Shown in pieces: positions 1-7,530 of a DNA stretch of 64,000 nucleotides. This stretch comes from Roseateles koreensis (lineage in GTDB: Bacteria; Pseudomonadota; Gammaproteobacteria; Burkholderiales; Burkholderiaceae_C), in contig NZ_JAQQXS010000012.1 in NCBI RefSeq assembly GCF_028595305.1, positions 1 to 64,000 on the forward strand. The letters are read 5' to 3'. Each line of letters begins with the position of its first letter. Position 1 is the stretch's first letter. A model generated the notes under the pieces. The model had not been told where the DNA came from. It ran no database searches and saw only the letters and a list, made by a program, of their open reading frames with translations. The position numbers and the translations under genes were made by a program.

Positions 1-733
1 CTCAACGGCGCCATGGCCCACCAGAATGTCCGTCGCATTCAACTCGCTCCCTAACGGCGCAGACAGAGACGACCTCGTTCAGCCACACGCTGGGAAAAAC
101 GAATTTTGCAGGTCCGACTACGTCACAACACCGAACACAACACCGGATTTCGAGTTTCTGTGCTACATCGCCGGGGTCCTTTTGCTTAAACCCCGCGAGG
201 GCGGGGACGCAAAATTCGGCCTGCACGGCCTCACCCCTCTTGAGCGCGCCGCTCCCTGCACTCCGTGCCGGGGCTACCCGGGGTATTTGCCCCGTCCTTG
301 CCCCATTCGGGGCTCGTTCGGGACGTGTCCACTCGTCTGCGACTCGGGCACTGCAAAACCCCGGGTAGCCCCGGCCCTTGGCCGTGGCGGCGGGGAGCTA
401 AGGCGCTCCCCCACTGGCGGCTGCGAGCGAAGCTCTTGCTCTTGGACACGTTCGTATCCAAGAGGGCCGCTGCTGTCGCAGCGGCTCCCTGGCGGCGCCC
501 CCTCCGGTCTACGGGACCCAGCGAAGCCGGGCCTCGTCGGCTGGACGCCTCCGCCTGCTTTCGCAGCCTATTCTTTCGACTCTTCTTCAGAGCGTAAGCT
601 CACCCACCAAGTAGACAACTGAATTCAGAGAATGCGGCCCAACCCGAAAGTAACCTTCCGCCGATTTGCCAACCCGCCGTCATCTAGCCAGGCAAAAAAC
701 CTCGCCACACCTGCTGTTTGAGGCCAAGCGATT
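1..733. other. Gene-poor GC-rich segment of the integrated element
   Basis: I find no convincing gene here. The open frame spanning about 26-622 on the plus strand has a composition dominated by Pro, Arg, Gly and Ser with no recognisable motif, and the antisense frame over 2-226 is equally unconvincing. The stretch from about 190 to 490 holds a series of perfect hairpins, described separately. A 10-bp inverted pair (cgaattttgc at 100-109 and gcaaaattcg at 209-218) brackets the segment just before it. From about 600 to 733 nothing stands out. A protein gene could extend in from the left at the very first bases, but this cannot be judged. Confidence 0.5.
191..485. repeat. Dense hairpin array including a 17-bp perfect inverted repeat
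   Basis: Perfect stems seen by eye are: 191-196 with 201-206 (loop gagg); 267-283 with 359-375, a 17-bp exact inverted repeat around a 75-nt loop; 300-304 with 309-313 nested in that loop; 392-398 with 405-411; 425-428 with 432-435; 439-446 with 457-464; and 466-473 with 478-485. This density in under 300 bp is well above what the rest of the window shows outside terminators. It may be a structured RNA on either strand, a DNA-level element of the mobile island, or a mosaic of GC-rich hairpin repeats. No known RNA family could be recognised. Confidence 0.6.
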
Positions 734-1381
734 TCATGCCTCCATGGCTCGCAAGCGGTGAAGCTGCGCCGGCCTGAATGCCCCGGTTCGCATCGCCCCT
801 GGAACTTCACTGACCACACCGGCATCATCAAGCCTGCGCCGGAAACTCGACTTATCCAATCGTCGGCCGAGCAGCGCTTCACACATGGACTGCAATTCAC
901 CCAGAGTGAACTCGGCAGGCAAGTAGCCGGCCGGCAGCTGCAGGTTTTGCACCTCAGCGCGGGTTGAGGCGACAGCTTGGTCGATCAATTGCGCATGGTC
1001 AAAGGCTAAAGTCTGGTCGGCCATCGCCTCTTCAACCGGCACCCATTTCAGTGCTTCCACACGCTTGCCCGGCTCGGCCTCGAAGGAGCCCAGAGGAACC
1101 AGGGCTCGATAGACCACGCTGAGCGCCCAAGGCGCGCGGGGGTCGCGAATGGCCGAACCTTCTGCGCATTGCTGGCGCAGATAAGGCAGCGACACACCCA
1201 AGCGCTCTTGCGCCACCCGCTGTGCGGCAGCCTCCAAGTCCTTGTCGATATCGATGCGCAGCACGCCACCCGGCAAGGCCCAGCTGCCGGCATAGGGCGC
1301 TTGCTCACGCTTGATCAGCAATACGTGCAAGGCATCATTCAGCACCGACATCACCGCCAACTCGATACGAACGAAGGGCAT
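734..1381 (-). CDS. Nudix-domain regulator-like protein (NrtR/ADP-ribose-sensing type, degenerate Nudix box)
   Basis: The N-terminal half (about residues 1-140) is a Nudix fold. The loop reads ALPGGVLRID followed by AAAQRVAQERLG, so the catalytic RE-x2-EE pattern of active Nudix hydrolases is replaced by QR-VA-QE. Loss of catalysis with retention of the fold is typical of NrtR-type transcription factors, which sense ADP-ribose-like metabolites and repress NAD-related genes. The C-terminal part (SSFRRRLDDAGVV onward) resembles the winged-helix domain of that family. The start is uncertain: ATG at 1381 fits the family N-terminus, while an in-frame ATG at 1450 would add 23 low-complexity residues; neither has a clear ribosome site. 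The gene is divergent from the phosphatase at 1622, with a palindrome between them. Its own target genes are not known. Confidence 0.65.
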   Translation of the reverse strand: MPFVRIELAVMSVLNDALHVLLIKREQAPYAGSWALPGGVLRIDIDKDLEAAAQRVAQERLGVSLPYLRQQCAEGSAIRDPRAPWALSVVYRALVPLGSFEAEPGKRVEALKWVPVEEAMADQTLAFDHAQLIDQAVASTRAEVQNLQLPAGYLPAEFTLGELQSMCEALLGRRLDKSSFRRRLDDAGVVSEVPGAMRTGAFRPAQLHRLRAMEA

Positions 1382-1483
1382 GGGATGCAACGGCGGGGAC
1401 GTCCCAGAGGAGCGCGAACTAACGAGCTGTGGTTGATGATTTGCACGCATAGTTGCACTGTACTACTAACCGGCATATACTTT

Positions 1484-1498
1484 GTTGCAAGATGCAAC
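1484..1498. promoter_or_regulatory. Perfect palindrome in the divergent intergenic region, candidate operator
   Basis: The sequence gttgca-aga-tgcaac is a perfect 6-bp inverted repeat between the Nudix-type regulator (minus) and the phosphatase (plus). A related half-site, ttgcac, occurs twice nearby at 1441-1446 and 1452-1457. Position and symmetry suit autoregulation by the divergent regulator, but this is inference from location only. Confidence 0.35.
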
Positions 1499-1621
1499 GA
1501 AGGGCGGGGTAATGCGGTAAGTTTCATCAGAACCGCTTAGTCGCTTGGAACTGCATAGGTGGAGGCGGCCGAGCTCTATTGCCGCAAGACTCGACAAATC
1601 AAGTAGCGAAAGGGACGAGAT

Positions 1622-2560
1622 ATGTACGACATCATTGGTGACATCCACGGCCATGCCGAGAAGCTCGAAGGTCTGCTGCTGCAAATGGGCTACGTGCCCG
1701 ATGGATGCGCCTACCTTGCCCCCACCGGCCGCAAGGCGATCTTCCTTGGCGACCTGATTGATCGAGGGCCAGGGCAGATGCGGGTGTTGGAAATCGTGCG
1801 GCAGATGGTCGACAGTGGCAACGCTTTGTGCATCATGGGCAACCATGAATTCAACGCGATTGGCTGGGCAACGCCGGACCCGGCCAACGCAGGCCAATAC
1901 CTGCGCCCCAGGTCGCCAAAGAACCTCGCACAGCATGCAGAATTTTTAAAGCAGGTCGGCCAAGACTCGGCCCTGCATGCGGAGTTGATTGCCTGGTTCA
2001 AGACGCTGCCGCCGTTTCTGGACTTGGGTGGCATCCGGGTGACGCACGCCTGGTGGGACCCCGAGCGCATCGCCTACATCGAGTCACGTTTCTGGGACGC
2101 CTCGGGGCAAAGCATGTGTGAGGAATTTCTGGTCGACGCCTACAGCAAGCATTCGCTCGCGTACGAGGCGATGGAGGGCGTCTGCAAGGGCTTGGAGCTG
2201 AAGCTGCCGGCGGAAGGCTTCTTCATCGATCACGAAGGCCACAAGCGCTACGACGTGCGCTGCCGCTGGTGGCAGAATGACGCGAAGAGCTATCGCGACT
2301 ACGCCATCCTGGGGCCAAGCCAATCGGACTGCGTGCCAGACAAGGCCTTGCCGACCGGGCATCCACAGCCGGCAATTGAAGGCTCGCCGATTTTTGTGGG
2401 CCACTATTGGCTGCAAGGCACGCCAGGCCCCCTCGGTCCGAAGTTCGCTTGTCTGGACTACTCGGCCGCCAAGCGTGGGCCGCTGGTGGCCTATCAGTGG
2501 AGTGGCGAGTCGGAGTTGTCGGAAGCGAACTTTGTCGAGTTCGGCGCCGCTGAGTCATGA
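1622..2560 (+). CDS. PrpE/ApaH-like metallophosphoesterase
   Basis: A 312-residue calcineurin-like phosphoesterase. The metal-binding blocks are in order: GDIHGH near residue 6, GDLIDRGP near residue 44 and GNHEFNAI near residue 77, with later histidines in THAWWDP and GHYWLQG. This arrangement is that of PPP-type phosphatases and Ap4A hydrolases related to PrpE and ApaH, which cleave phosphoesters or dinucleoside polyphosphates with two divalent metals in the cytoplasm. The ATG is preceded by aagggacgag, a fair ribosome site. Its stop overlaps the start of the next gene by 4 bp (ATGA), so the two are translationally coupled. Its substrate cannot be read from sequence; pairing with an ADP-ribose-type sensor suggests nucleotide chemistry. 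Confidence 0.8.
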   Translation: MYDIIGDIHGHAEKLEGLLLQMGYVPDGCAYLAPTGRKAIFLGDLIDRGPGQMRVLEIVRQMVDSGNALCIMGNHEFNAIGWATPDPANAGQYLRPRSPKNLAQHAEFLKQVGQDSALHAELIAWFKTLPPFLDLGGIRVTHAWWDPERIAYIESRFWDASGQSMCEEFLVDAYSKHSLAYEAMEGVCKGLELKLPAEGFFIDHEGHKRYDVRCRWWQNDAKSYRDYAILGPSQSDCVPDKALPTGHPQPAIEGSPIFVGHYWLQGTPGPLGPKFACLDYSAAKRGPLVAYQWSGESELSEANFVEFGAAES

Positions 2561-3675
2561 GCGCCCTGCGCATTCCCAGCGATGCGCGTTGCCAAGAGGG
2601 CTCGGTCGCGGTGCTGGTGGGCGGCCGGACCGATAACCTTGGACAAATGGTGGTGGTCACCCGTCCTTATGGTTACGTGTCCCAGCCGAGCGTCGCCCCG
2701 GGCCCCGTGTTTTGTTGGCGTGTCGAAACCATGGCCCAGCAGATCCAGTGTGATGCAGGCTCGCGCTGGAACGGCTTTACCCCCGACCAAACTCTGTGCC
2801 CCATCGGACACTTGCCGGCGCGCGCGATTCGGGCGCTGGTACGGCGCCATGCCAAGGCCGATTTCAAGGAAGCCCTGGGCGAGTTGGCGCAACTCATGCG
2901 CACCGCCGAGGCGGCTGGCTGGCCAGAAGCAGGGGCAGCCTCACTGCCATCGACGGCTAGTCCGATGCGTTTAAGCCAGCGAGGTGAAGCAATGAATAGG
3001 GACGAACTCAAATGGTTGCTCGACACGGCGCCGACTCGGCAGGTGTTCGCAGAAGTCGGTTTCACGCCGGACGGGCCGCACAGTGAATGCCTGAGCTGGG
3101 TGGCAGAGTGCCAAGGTGTAGCGCTCAAATTTGGCGTTGGCCCCGACATGTTTGGTGACTGGCAGGGCACGGCGTCGGCAGTGGGGAAGCGCAGCGCTGT
3201 ATGGGGTGAATTGTTTTTCGCGACCGAGATGGTGCGCGGCGACGTGCTACTGCGTTTGGCGTCGGCATGGCGAGAGGCGTTTGGCGAGACGCCGCTGCCG
3301 ATTGAACTGTCCGGTGCCGCGAAGTTTGCGGAACACAAGCGCATCGGCAAAAAACTCGACCCCGGCCATCCGCGCTTGCTGGTCGATGGTGGTTTCCTGC
3401 GCTTCACCTTGACCCGGTTGCGCGCACGGCTTGACCTGTATGCGTCGACACCGGTCTCCTTCGAAGCCTTGCCGGGTCAGCTGTCCATCACCGTCAAGGA
3501 CGAAACCTTGCATTGCCCCGCGCGCGGCGTCTGGTTTGGCCATGCGACGGTGGATCTTGAGGCTTTGGTGGCCGGCGCGCCCAGACGCTTCAGCGCGAAG
3601 CATGTTTCGGTCGAGGCCAGGGCTGGGCGGCTGTGGATTGACCGGGTGGCGGTGCCGGCTGATTGGGCTGAATGA
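2557..3675 (+). CDS. Unknown two-part protein coupled to the phosphatase
   Basis: A 372-residue protein with no family I recognise. The first part (about 1-125) has a beta-rich start and a short helical end; residues 126-145 are a linker; from Met146 a second, separate-looking domain begins with MNRDELKWLLDTAP and ends with a beta-rich section. An internal ATG at 2992 is preceded by gaggtga at 2981-2987, a ribosome-binding-like site, so the second part may also be made alone or the frame may be a fusion of two former genes. There are no signal peptide or membrane segments, so it is probably cytoplasmic. The 4-bp overlap with the phosphatase gene argues for shared function. Existence is well supported; function is unknown. 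Confidence 0.6.
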   Translation: MSALRIPSDARCQEGSVAVLVGGRTDNLGQMVVVTRPYGYVSQPSVAPGPVFCWRVETMAQQIQCDAGSRWNGFTPDQTLCPIGHLPARAIRALVRRHAKADFKEALGELAQLMRTAEAAGWPEAGAASLPSTASPMRLSQRGEAMNRDELKWLLDTAPTRQVFAEVGFTPDGPHSECLSWVAECQGVALKFGVGPDMFGDWQGTASAVGKRSAVWGELFFATEMVRGDVLLRLASAWREAFGETPLPIELSGAAKFAEHKRIGKKLDPGHPRLLVDGGFLRFTLTRLRARLDLYASTPVSFEALPGQLSITVKDETLHCPARGVWFGHATVDLEALVAGAPRRFSAKHVSVEARAGRLWIDRVAVPADWAE

Positions 3676-3774
3676 CTTGGATAAGTTGAACAAGGCGAAG
3701 CAGTCCGCTCCAAAAGTAGCGACCCATCCCCATTCAAAATGGAAGCCCAATTCATTCAGAAAACTCGGATAGAT

Positions 3775-4257
3775 TCAGTTCTTTTCCCTTGCCATTAGCT
3801 TGCTAGCTCGTTGCTGTGCCTCGTCTTTCAAGTCGCGTTGCATGGTTGCTGGCATGGCATTGAACATCATCGAAGCGTGTCTTATGCAGTACGTGGCTTG
3901 TTCGCGGAGTTGCTCTGAGCCTAGCGCCTCCACACGCCGCCTCCAATCCAGCGTTTCCGCTTGCGTAGCTTGCTCGCGCGCAGCCTCGCGCATCCATACG
4001 AGTGCCAGCCTCATTGCATCGGTTGCATTTGATCGGCTCGTCGCGTCGGAGCTATGCGCAGCGGTTGTCGCCAGGAATGTGGTGTGTACGGTGCACGCGA
4101 ACGTGAGGTCGCGAGCGCTCAGCAGCTTGAACTCACGCGGAAGCTCCTGCGCTGAGACGAACGGAATGGAGGTCGTCAGGAGCATTGCTGTCACTGACCT
4201 TCTCAGTAGACCCAAAAGAGATAGAGGCGGCGGAACACGCCACGGTGGAAGCTTCAT
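3775..4257 (-). CDS. Small secreted protein of unknown function
   Basis: A 160-residue protein starting MKLPPW. Residues about 1-36 form a signal peptide with a hydrophobic core ending in VSAQ, where cleavage is likely. The mature part is helical and rich in Ala, Arg and Met, with three cysteines (Cys in TFACT, and TYCIRH). The open frame extends 80 codons upstream, but ATG at 4257 is preceded by acaggat and gives the signal peptide directly, so I chose it. It lies downstream of the integrase gene on the same strand, 254 bp away, and is probably cargo of the element. I recognise no family; it could be a lysozyme-inhibitor-like or other periplasmic protein. Confidence 0.55.
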   Translation of the reverse strand: MKLPPWRVPPPLSLLGLLRRSVTAMLLTTSIPFVSAQELPREFKLLSARDLTFACTVHTTFLATTAAHSSDATSRSNATDAMRLALVWMREAAREQATQAETLDWRRRVEALGSEQLREQATYCIRHASMMFNAMPATMQRDLKDEAQQRASKLMAREKN

Positions 4258-4511
4258 GTAATCCTGTTCGTCCGGGTGCGCGCCCCTGAGGGCGAAGTCC
4301 GAGACCGATTGTGTCGTCTGCTTATGACGCAAACGGTCGCGGGTCGCGCGAGGCCGACGCCAGCATTCGGCTGGTGGCGAAGGCTTGCGGCCACTCGCTG
4401 AAGTTGTGTGAGTGCATTTGGCTGAGGGGACCGCGCTGAAGCAAGCCAAGCCTTCTGACAAGGCTCTGCAGCCAAGTGCGAAGTGTAGGAAAACCATGCA
4501 GAGACCTCATC
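4258..4511. other. Gap between integrase gene and small secreted protein gene
   Basis: This stretch of 254 bp would carry the promoter of the leftward small secreted protein and any terminator of the integrase gene. No clear promoter pair, strong hairpin or copy of the tRNA-Ser 3' end was seen in it. Confidence 0.4.
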
Positions 4512-6329
4512 CTATTTGGGGTCAGTTTTTGGCTTTCCTTGCAGCCATTCGTCGTACGGCAAGGGTGGGGTGATGCCACTGAAATCTAGCCGGCTAACAA
4601 ACGGCATCATCGCGGCGGGCTGGTAGCCCCCACCGTACAGAGCTTCACTTCCTTCCGACAGTACAAAGTCTCTGTCTACAGGGCGAGTTTTCTTTCGCCC
4701 TGAGTATTGTTGACTCATGCCAGCGGGCCAGAGCCCAGATTTGGACTGAGTTTCGCGGAGGTGGTCCTCCAGTTGATGCCTAAAAGAGTGATTTCCGTAG
4801 CCGTTGCCGAAGCACAATTTGTCGCGTACGAAGCGTAAAAACGATTGTTCGTATGCCCTGCCCAGCTTTGGCGCTTTGCTGCCTGGCTCGGGTAGGCTTG
4901 ATGGAAACAGCAAGGCTTGGTTCCCTGACTCGCTACGGCGGGATTCGATGAATTCGGCGAATCCTAGGTCTGTCAACAGCGGGTGTACTGGCACAGTTCG
5001 CTCTGTGTGCTTGTTTTTCAGCCTTCGCAATCGTTCCAACTCGATCTCTTCTGCCGACAGGCCCTTTTCCGCGTTGACTGGCTCTGCTTTGTCTTCGTCG
5101 TCTTCTGAGTCAATTTCGACACGAAACGACAGAACCAATAGCCCGGCTCGATCATCGAAATCTGAAACGACCAGCTGTGCAGCCTCACTGACTCGATTTC
5201 CATGACAGAGACTGATCAATGGAATCCAGTAGCGTGCACCTAAATCAGTACGCATTTTCCCCCTGAACAATTGGCTTTCGTTGGGGTCGTACCATTCCGA
5301 TGAGAAGAGCGTGTTGAGCTGAGCGGAGGTGAATGGATGGCGTGGCTTCTTCCTCGATGACTCTGTAGCTTTACTCAAAGAGGGGAAAACTTCGAGACTG
5401 TCCACGGGGTTCGGAATGGTCATCAGCCCTTTGGTTCGAGCAAGACCGAAAATTTCTCTTAAGGATCGTTTGCCGAAATTTCTCGCTCGCTCTTCGCTCC
5501 AGGGCTTCTTTTCAGCATGCATTCGCGCGAGCATGAATTCGAAAATGTGCGCTGATTTGATGGTGTCAAACTGGACATCGCCGACATAGTCGATGAAGAG
5601 GCGCCAAGCGTTGAGGGTCGTGTCGATGTGCTTGGTTCTGCCGTTGACTGCTTTGTGCGCCAGATAAGCATCTGTGACGGACGACAGCGTGTTAAAAGCC
5701 GCAGCGGGCGGCGATGGGGTCGAACAGTCGTCGCCCTTGTTCCGCAGGCGCATGCCTTCGCTGGCTTTGCGCTCCACCTGTGCAAAACGGCGCATCAAGG
5801 TTGGCATGAACGTGTCCGTCGGGCTCAGTTCAAAGCCAATGTCCCTTGCCCAGGTTAAAACCCTGTCGACCAGGTCGGGCCAATGTGCCGAAGCGGGGCC
5901 CTGCGCTAGCGCGGCGCGCATGGATGTGTCAGTGTGGCGGCAGAATTCTTCGAGGTTCTGCAGCTCTTCTTCCGTCAGTCCTGTTTCGCGGTCTTCCTCG
6001 TCCGACTTCATCCACGCGTAGAGCCTTGCGCTACAGATTCCATCGATGATGGTCTCTGTGAGGACAGTTGGCTTAGCTTCTGAAGGGGCGCTGAGTTCAG
6101 CAAGCATGGACCACTCGCTCAGCTTCGCTCCGATCAGTTTGAATCCGACTTCTTCCGCCTTTTTCAGATTTGAATGGCCGGTGGTGATTCGGAACGGGCG
6201 GACGCCCACAACATGTTGGACATGTTTGGGGGGCACAAGACGGACGTACCAGCAACTTGAGTTTGCTGGCTTGTAAAAATGTTTCGGCACGGTGAGTTTT
6301 TGATCCGGGTTGTCATACGTTTTTGACAT
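4512..6329 (-). CDS. Long tyrosine recombinase (integrase) of a tRNA-Ser element
   Basis: A 605-residue site-specific recombinase, longer than the 350-450 typical of phage integrases because of an extended N-terminus and an acidic insertion (about DSEDDEDK). The first catalytic arginine is in HGNRVSEAAQL near residue 379; the H-x-x-R box is NHSFRHQ near residue 513; the likely nucleophile is Tyr in EALYGGGY near 565. The usual LGH box between them is not recognisable: the corresponding stretch reads QQYSGRK. The start ATG has an excellent ribosome site (aggagagagg). The gene begins 65 bp beyond the 3' end of tRNA-Ser, the classic position of an integrative element using the tRNA gene as attachment site, and would excise or insert the DNA to the left. 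Confidence 0.8.
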   Translation of the reverse strand: MSKTYDNPDQKLTVPKHFYKPANSSCWYVRLVPPKHVQHVVGVRPFRITTGHSNLKKAEEVGFKLIGAKLSEWSMLAELSAPSEAKPTVLTETIIDGICSARLYAWMKSDEEDRETGLTEEELQNLEEFCRHTDTSMRAALAQGPASAHWPDLVDRVLTWARDIGFELSPTDTFMPTLMRRFAQVERKASEGMRLRNKGDDCSTPSPPAAAFNTLSSVTDAYLAHKAVNGRTKHIDTTLNAWRLFIDYVGDVQFDTIKSAHIFEFMLARMHAEKKPWSEERARNFGKRSLREIFGLARTKGLMTIPNPVDSLEVFPSLSKATESSRKKPRHPFTSAQLNTLFSSEWYDPNESQLFRGKMRTDLGARYWIPLISLCHGNRVSEAAQLVVSDFDDRAGLLVLSFRVEIDSEDDEDKAEPVNAEKGLSAEEIELERLRRLKNKHTERTVPVHPLLTDLGFAEFIESRRSESGNQALLFPSSLPEPGSKAPKLGRAYEQSFLRFVRDKLCFGNGYGNHSFRHQLEDHLRETQSKSGLWPAGMSQQYSGRKKTRPVDRDFVLSEGSEALYGGGYQPAAMMPFVSRLDFSGITPPLPYDEWLQGKPKTDPK

Positions 6330-6394
6330 ACCTCTCTCCTACGAAGCCCCCTTGAACAGGGGAGTGTAGGCGAATCAACGACTTACCATGCATT

Positions 6395-6484
6395 TGGCGG
6401 AAGCTGTGAGATTCGAACTCACGGAGGGGATAAACCCTCGCCGGTTTTCAAGACCGGTGCCTTAAACCGCTCGGCCAAGCTTCC
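6395..6484 (-). tRNA. tRNA-Ser (anticodon UGA)
   Basis: Read on the minus strand, a 7-bp acceptor stem ggaagct/agcttcc is followed by discriminator G and an encoded CCA (complement of 6395-6397). The anticodon stem ccggt/accgg frames the loop cttgaaa with anticodon TGA, and the T arm contains gttcgaatc. A long variable arm (cgagggtttatcccctccg) is typical of serine tRNAs, giving 90 nt in all. It decodes UCA. The gene is intact and borders the integrase, so its 3' half is the likely attachment core. Confidence 0.95.
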
Positions 6485-6583
6485 TTTGGGTATCTTCGTT
6501 GTCACGGCGGGCTGGTTTTGCCTTGCGTGAGACGAGCATTGTAGCCTTGAAATGACGGGGCTTTGGGCCTGGGCGTGCAGGGG

Positions 6584-7411
6584 TCAGCGGCCAGGCTTTT
6601 GCGCTTGGTCGCAGGTCACCTGAATGAGTTCCAGCGTTTTGCCGGCTTCAACGCGGGCCGCGCTCAGGTGGCCGCCCCAGACGCAGCCAGTGTCGAGGGC
6701 CAGGAGGTTGGGGCGTGAGATCAGGCCCAGGGTGGACCAGTGGCCGAAGGCGATGGGCGTACCCGCGGTGCGGCGGCCGGGCGTTGCAAACCAAGGGTAG
6801 AAGCCCTCGGGTGCGGCGTCGGCCCCGTCTTTGGTCTTGAAGTCGAGGCGGCCGTCGGCGTTGCAGAACCTGAGCCGGGTGAGGGTGTTGATGACGAAGC
6901 GCAGGCGGTCGTTGCCCTGCAGCGAATCGGACCAACGCGAGGGCTCGTTGCCGTACATGTGCTGCAGAAAGTCATTCAGATCGGGGCCGCGTAGCAGGGC
7001 CTCCACCTCACCGCTGAGGCTCAGCGTTTGGGCGAGATCCCATTGGGGCACCACGCCCGCATGCACCATCAGCCAGCCTTGCTCAAATACCGCCATGCGT
7101 TGCTGGCAAAGCCAGTGCAGCAGGGCCTCGCGGTCCGGGGCGGCCAAAATGTCTTGCACGGTGTCGCTGCGGTGCGCGGGCCGTATTTCCTGGGCCACGG
7201 CCAGCAGGTGCAGGTCGTGGTTGCCCAGCAGGCAGGTGGCGGCATCGCCCAGCGCCATCAAACGCCGCAAGGTCGCCAGGGAGGCCGGACCGCGGTTGAC
7301 CAGGTCGCCCAGCAGGTAGAGCCGGTCCCGCGAGGGAGAAAAGTCGATTTTGGCCAGCAAACGCTCAAATGCGTTGCAGCAGCCCTGGAGGTCGCCGATC
7401 AAATAGTTCAT
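6584..7411 (-). CDS. apaH: Symmetrical bis(5'-nucleosyl)-tetraphosphatase
   Basis: A 275-residue protein of standard ApaH length. Metal-binding blocks are GDLQGC at residues 6-11, GDLVNRGP near 37 and GNHDLHLL near 63, with later HAGV and GHWSTLG. ApaH hydrolyses Ap4A to two ADP and also removes nucleoside caps from RNA in the cytoplasm. It lies just beyond the tRNA-Ser gene and is the first core-chromosome gene after the element. The next gene is divergent. In many proteobacteria apaH follows ksgA and apaG, but here it stands alone. Identification is firm because of full-length motif order and length. Confidence 0.93.
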   Translation of the reverse strand: MNYLIGDLQGCCNAFERLLAKIDFSPSRDRLYLLGDLVNRGPASLATLRRLMALGDAATCLLGNHDLHLLAVAQEIRPAHRSDTVQDILAAPDREALLHWLCQQRMAVFEQGWLMVHAGVVPQWDLAQTLSLSGEVEALLRGPDLNDFLQHMYGNEPSRWSDSLQGNDRLRFVINTLTRLRFCNADGRLDFKTKDGADAAPEGFYPWFATPGRRTAGTPIAFGHWSTLGLISRPNLLALDTGCVWGGHLSAARVEAGKTLELIQVTCDQAQKPGR

Positions 7412-7530
7412 TGCGGGATTGTGCTGTCAGAACTTTCATTGTGTTCTGATACCCTACGCGGCTCTTGCATCAATCAGCCTGCGCAAGCTGTAGGGCGGCT
7501 CGCGTCGCACTTTGCCCAGCGGCGCTTTTC

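Noticed and set aside
26-622. 198-codon open frame in the hairpin-dense segment
   Set aside because: No motif, very odd composition and no ribosome site; the DNA is full of hairpins instead.
6348-6362. Short cccct/agggg stem after tRNA-Ser as a terminator
   Set aside because: Only 5 bp and without T run; too weak to call.
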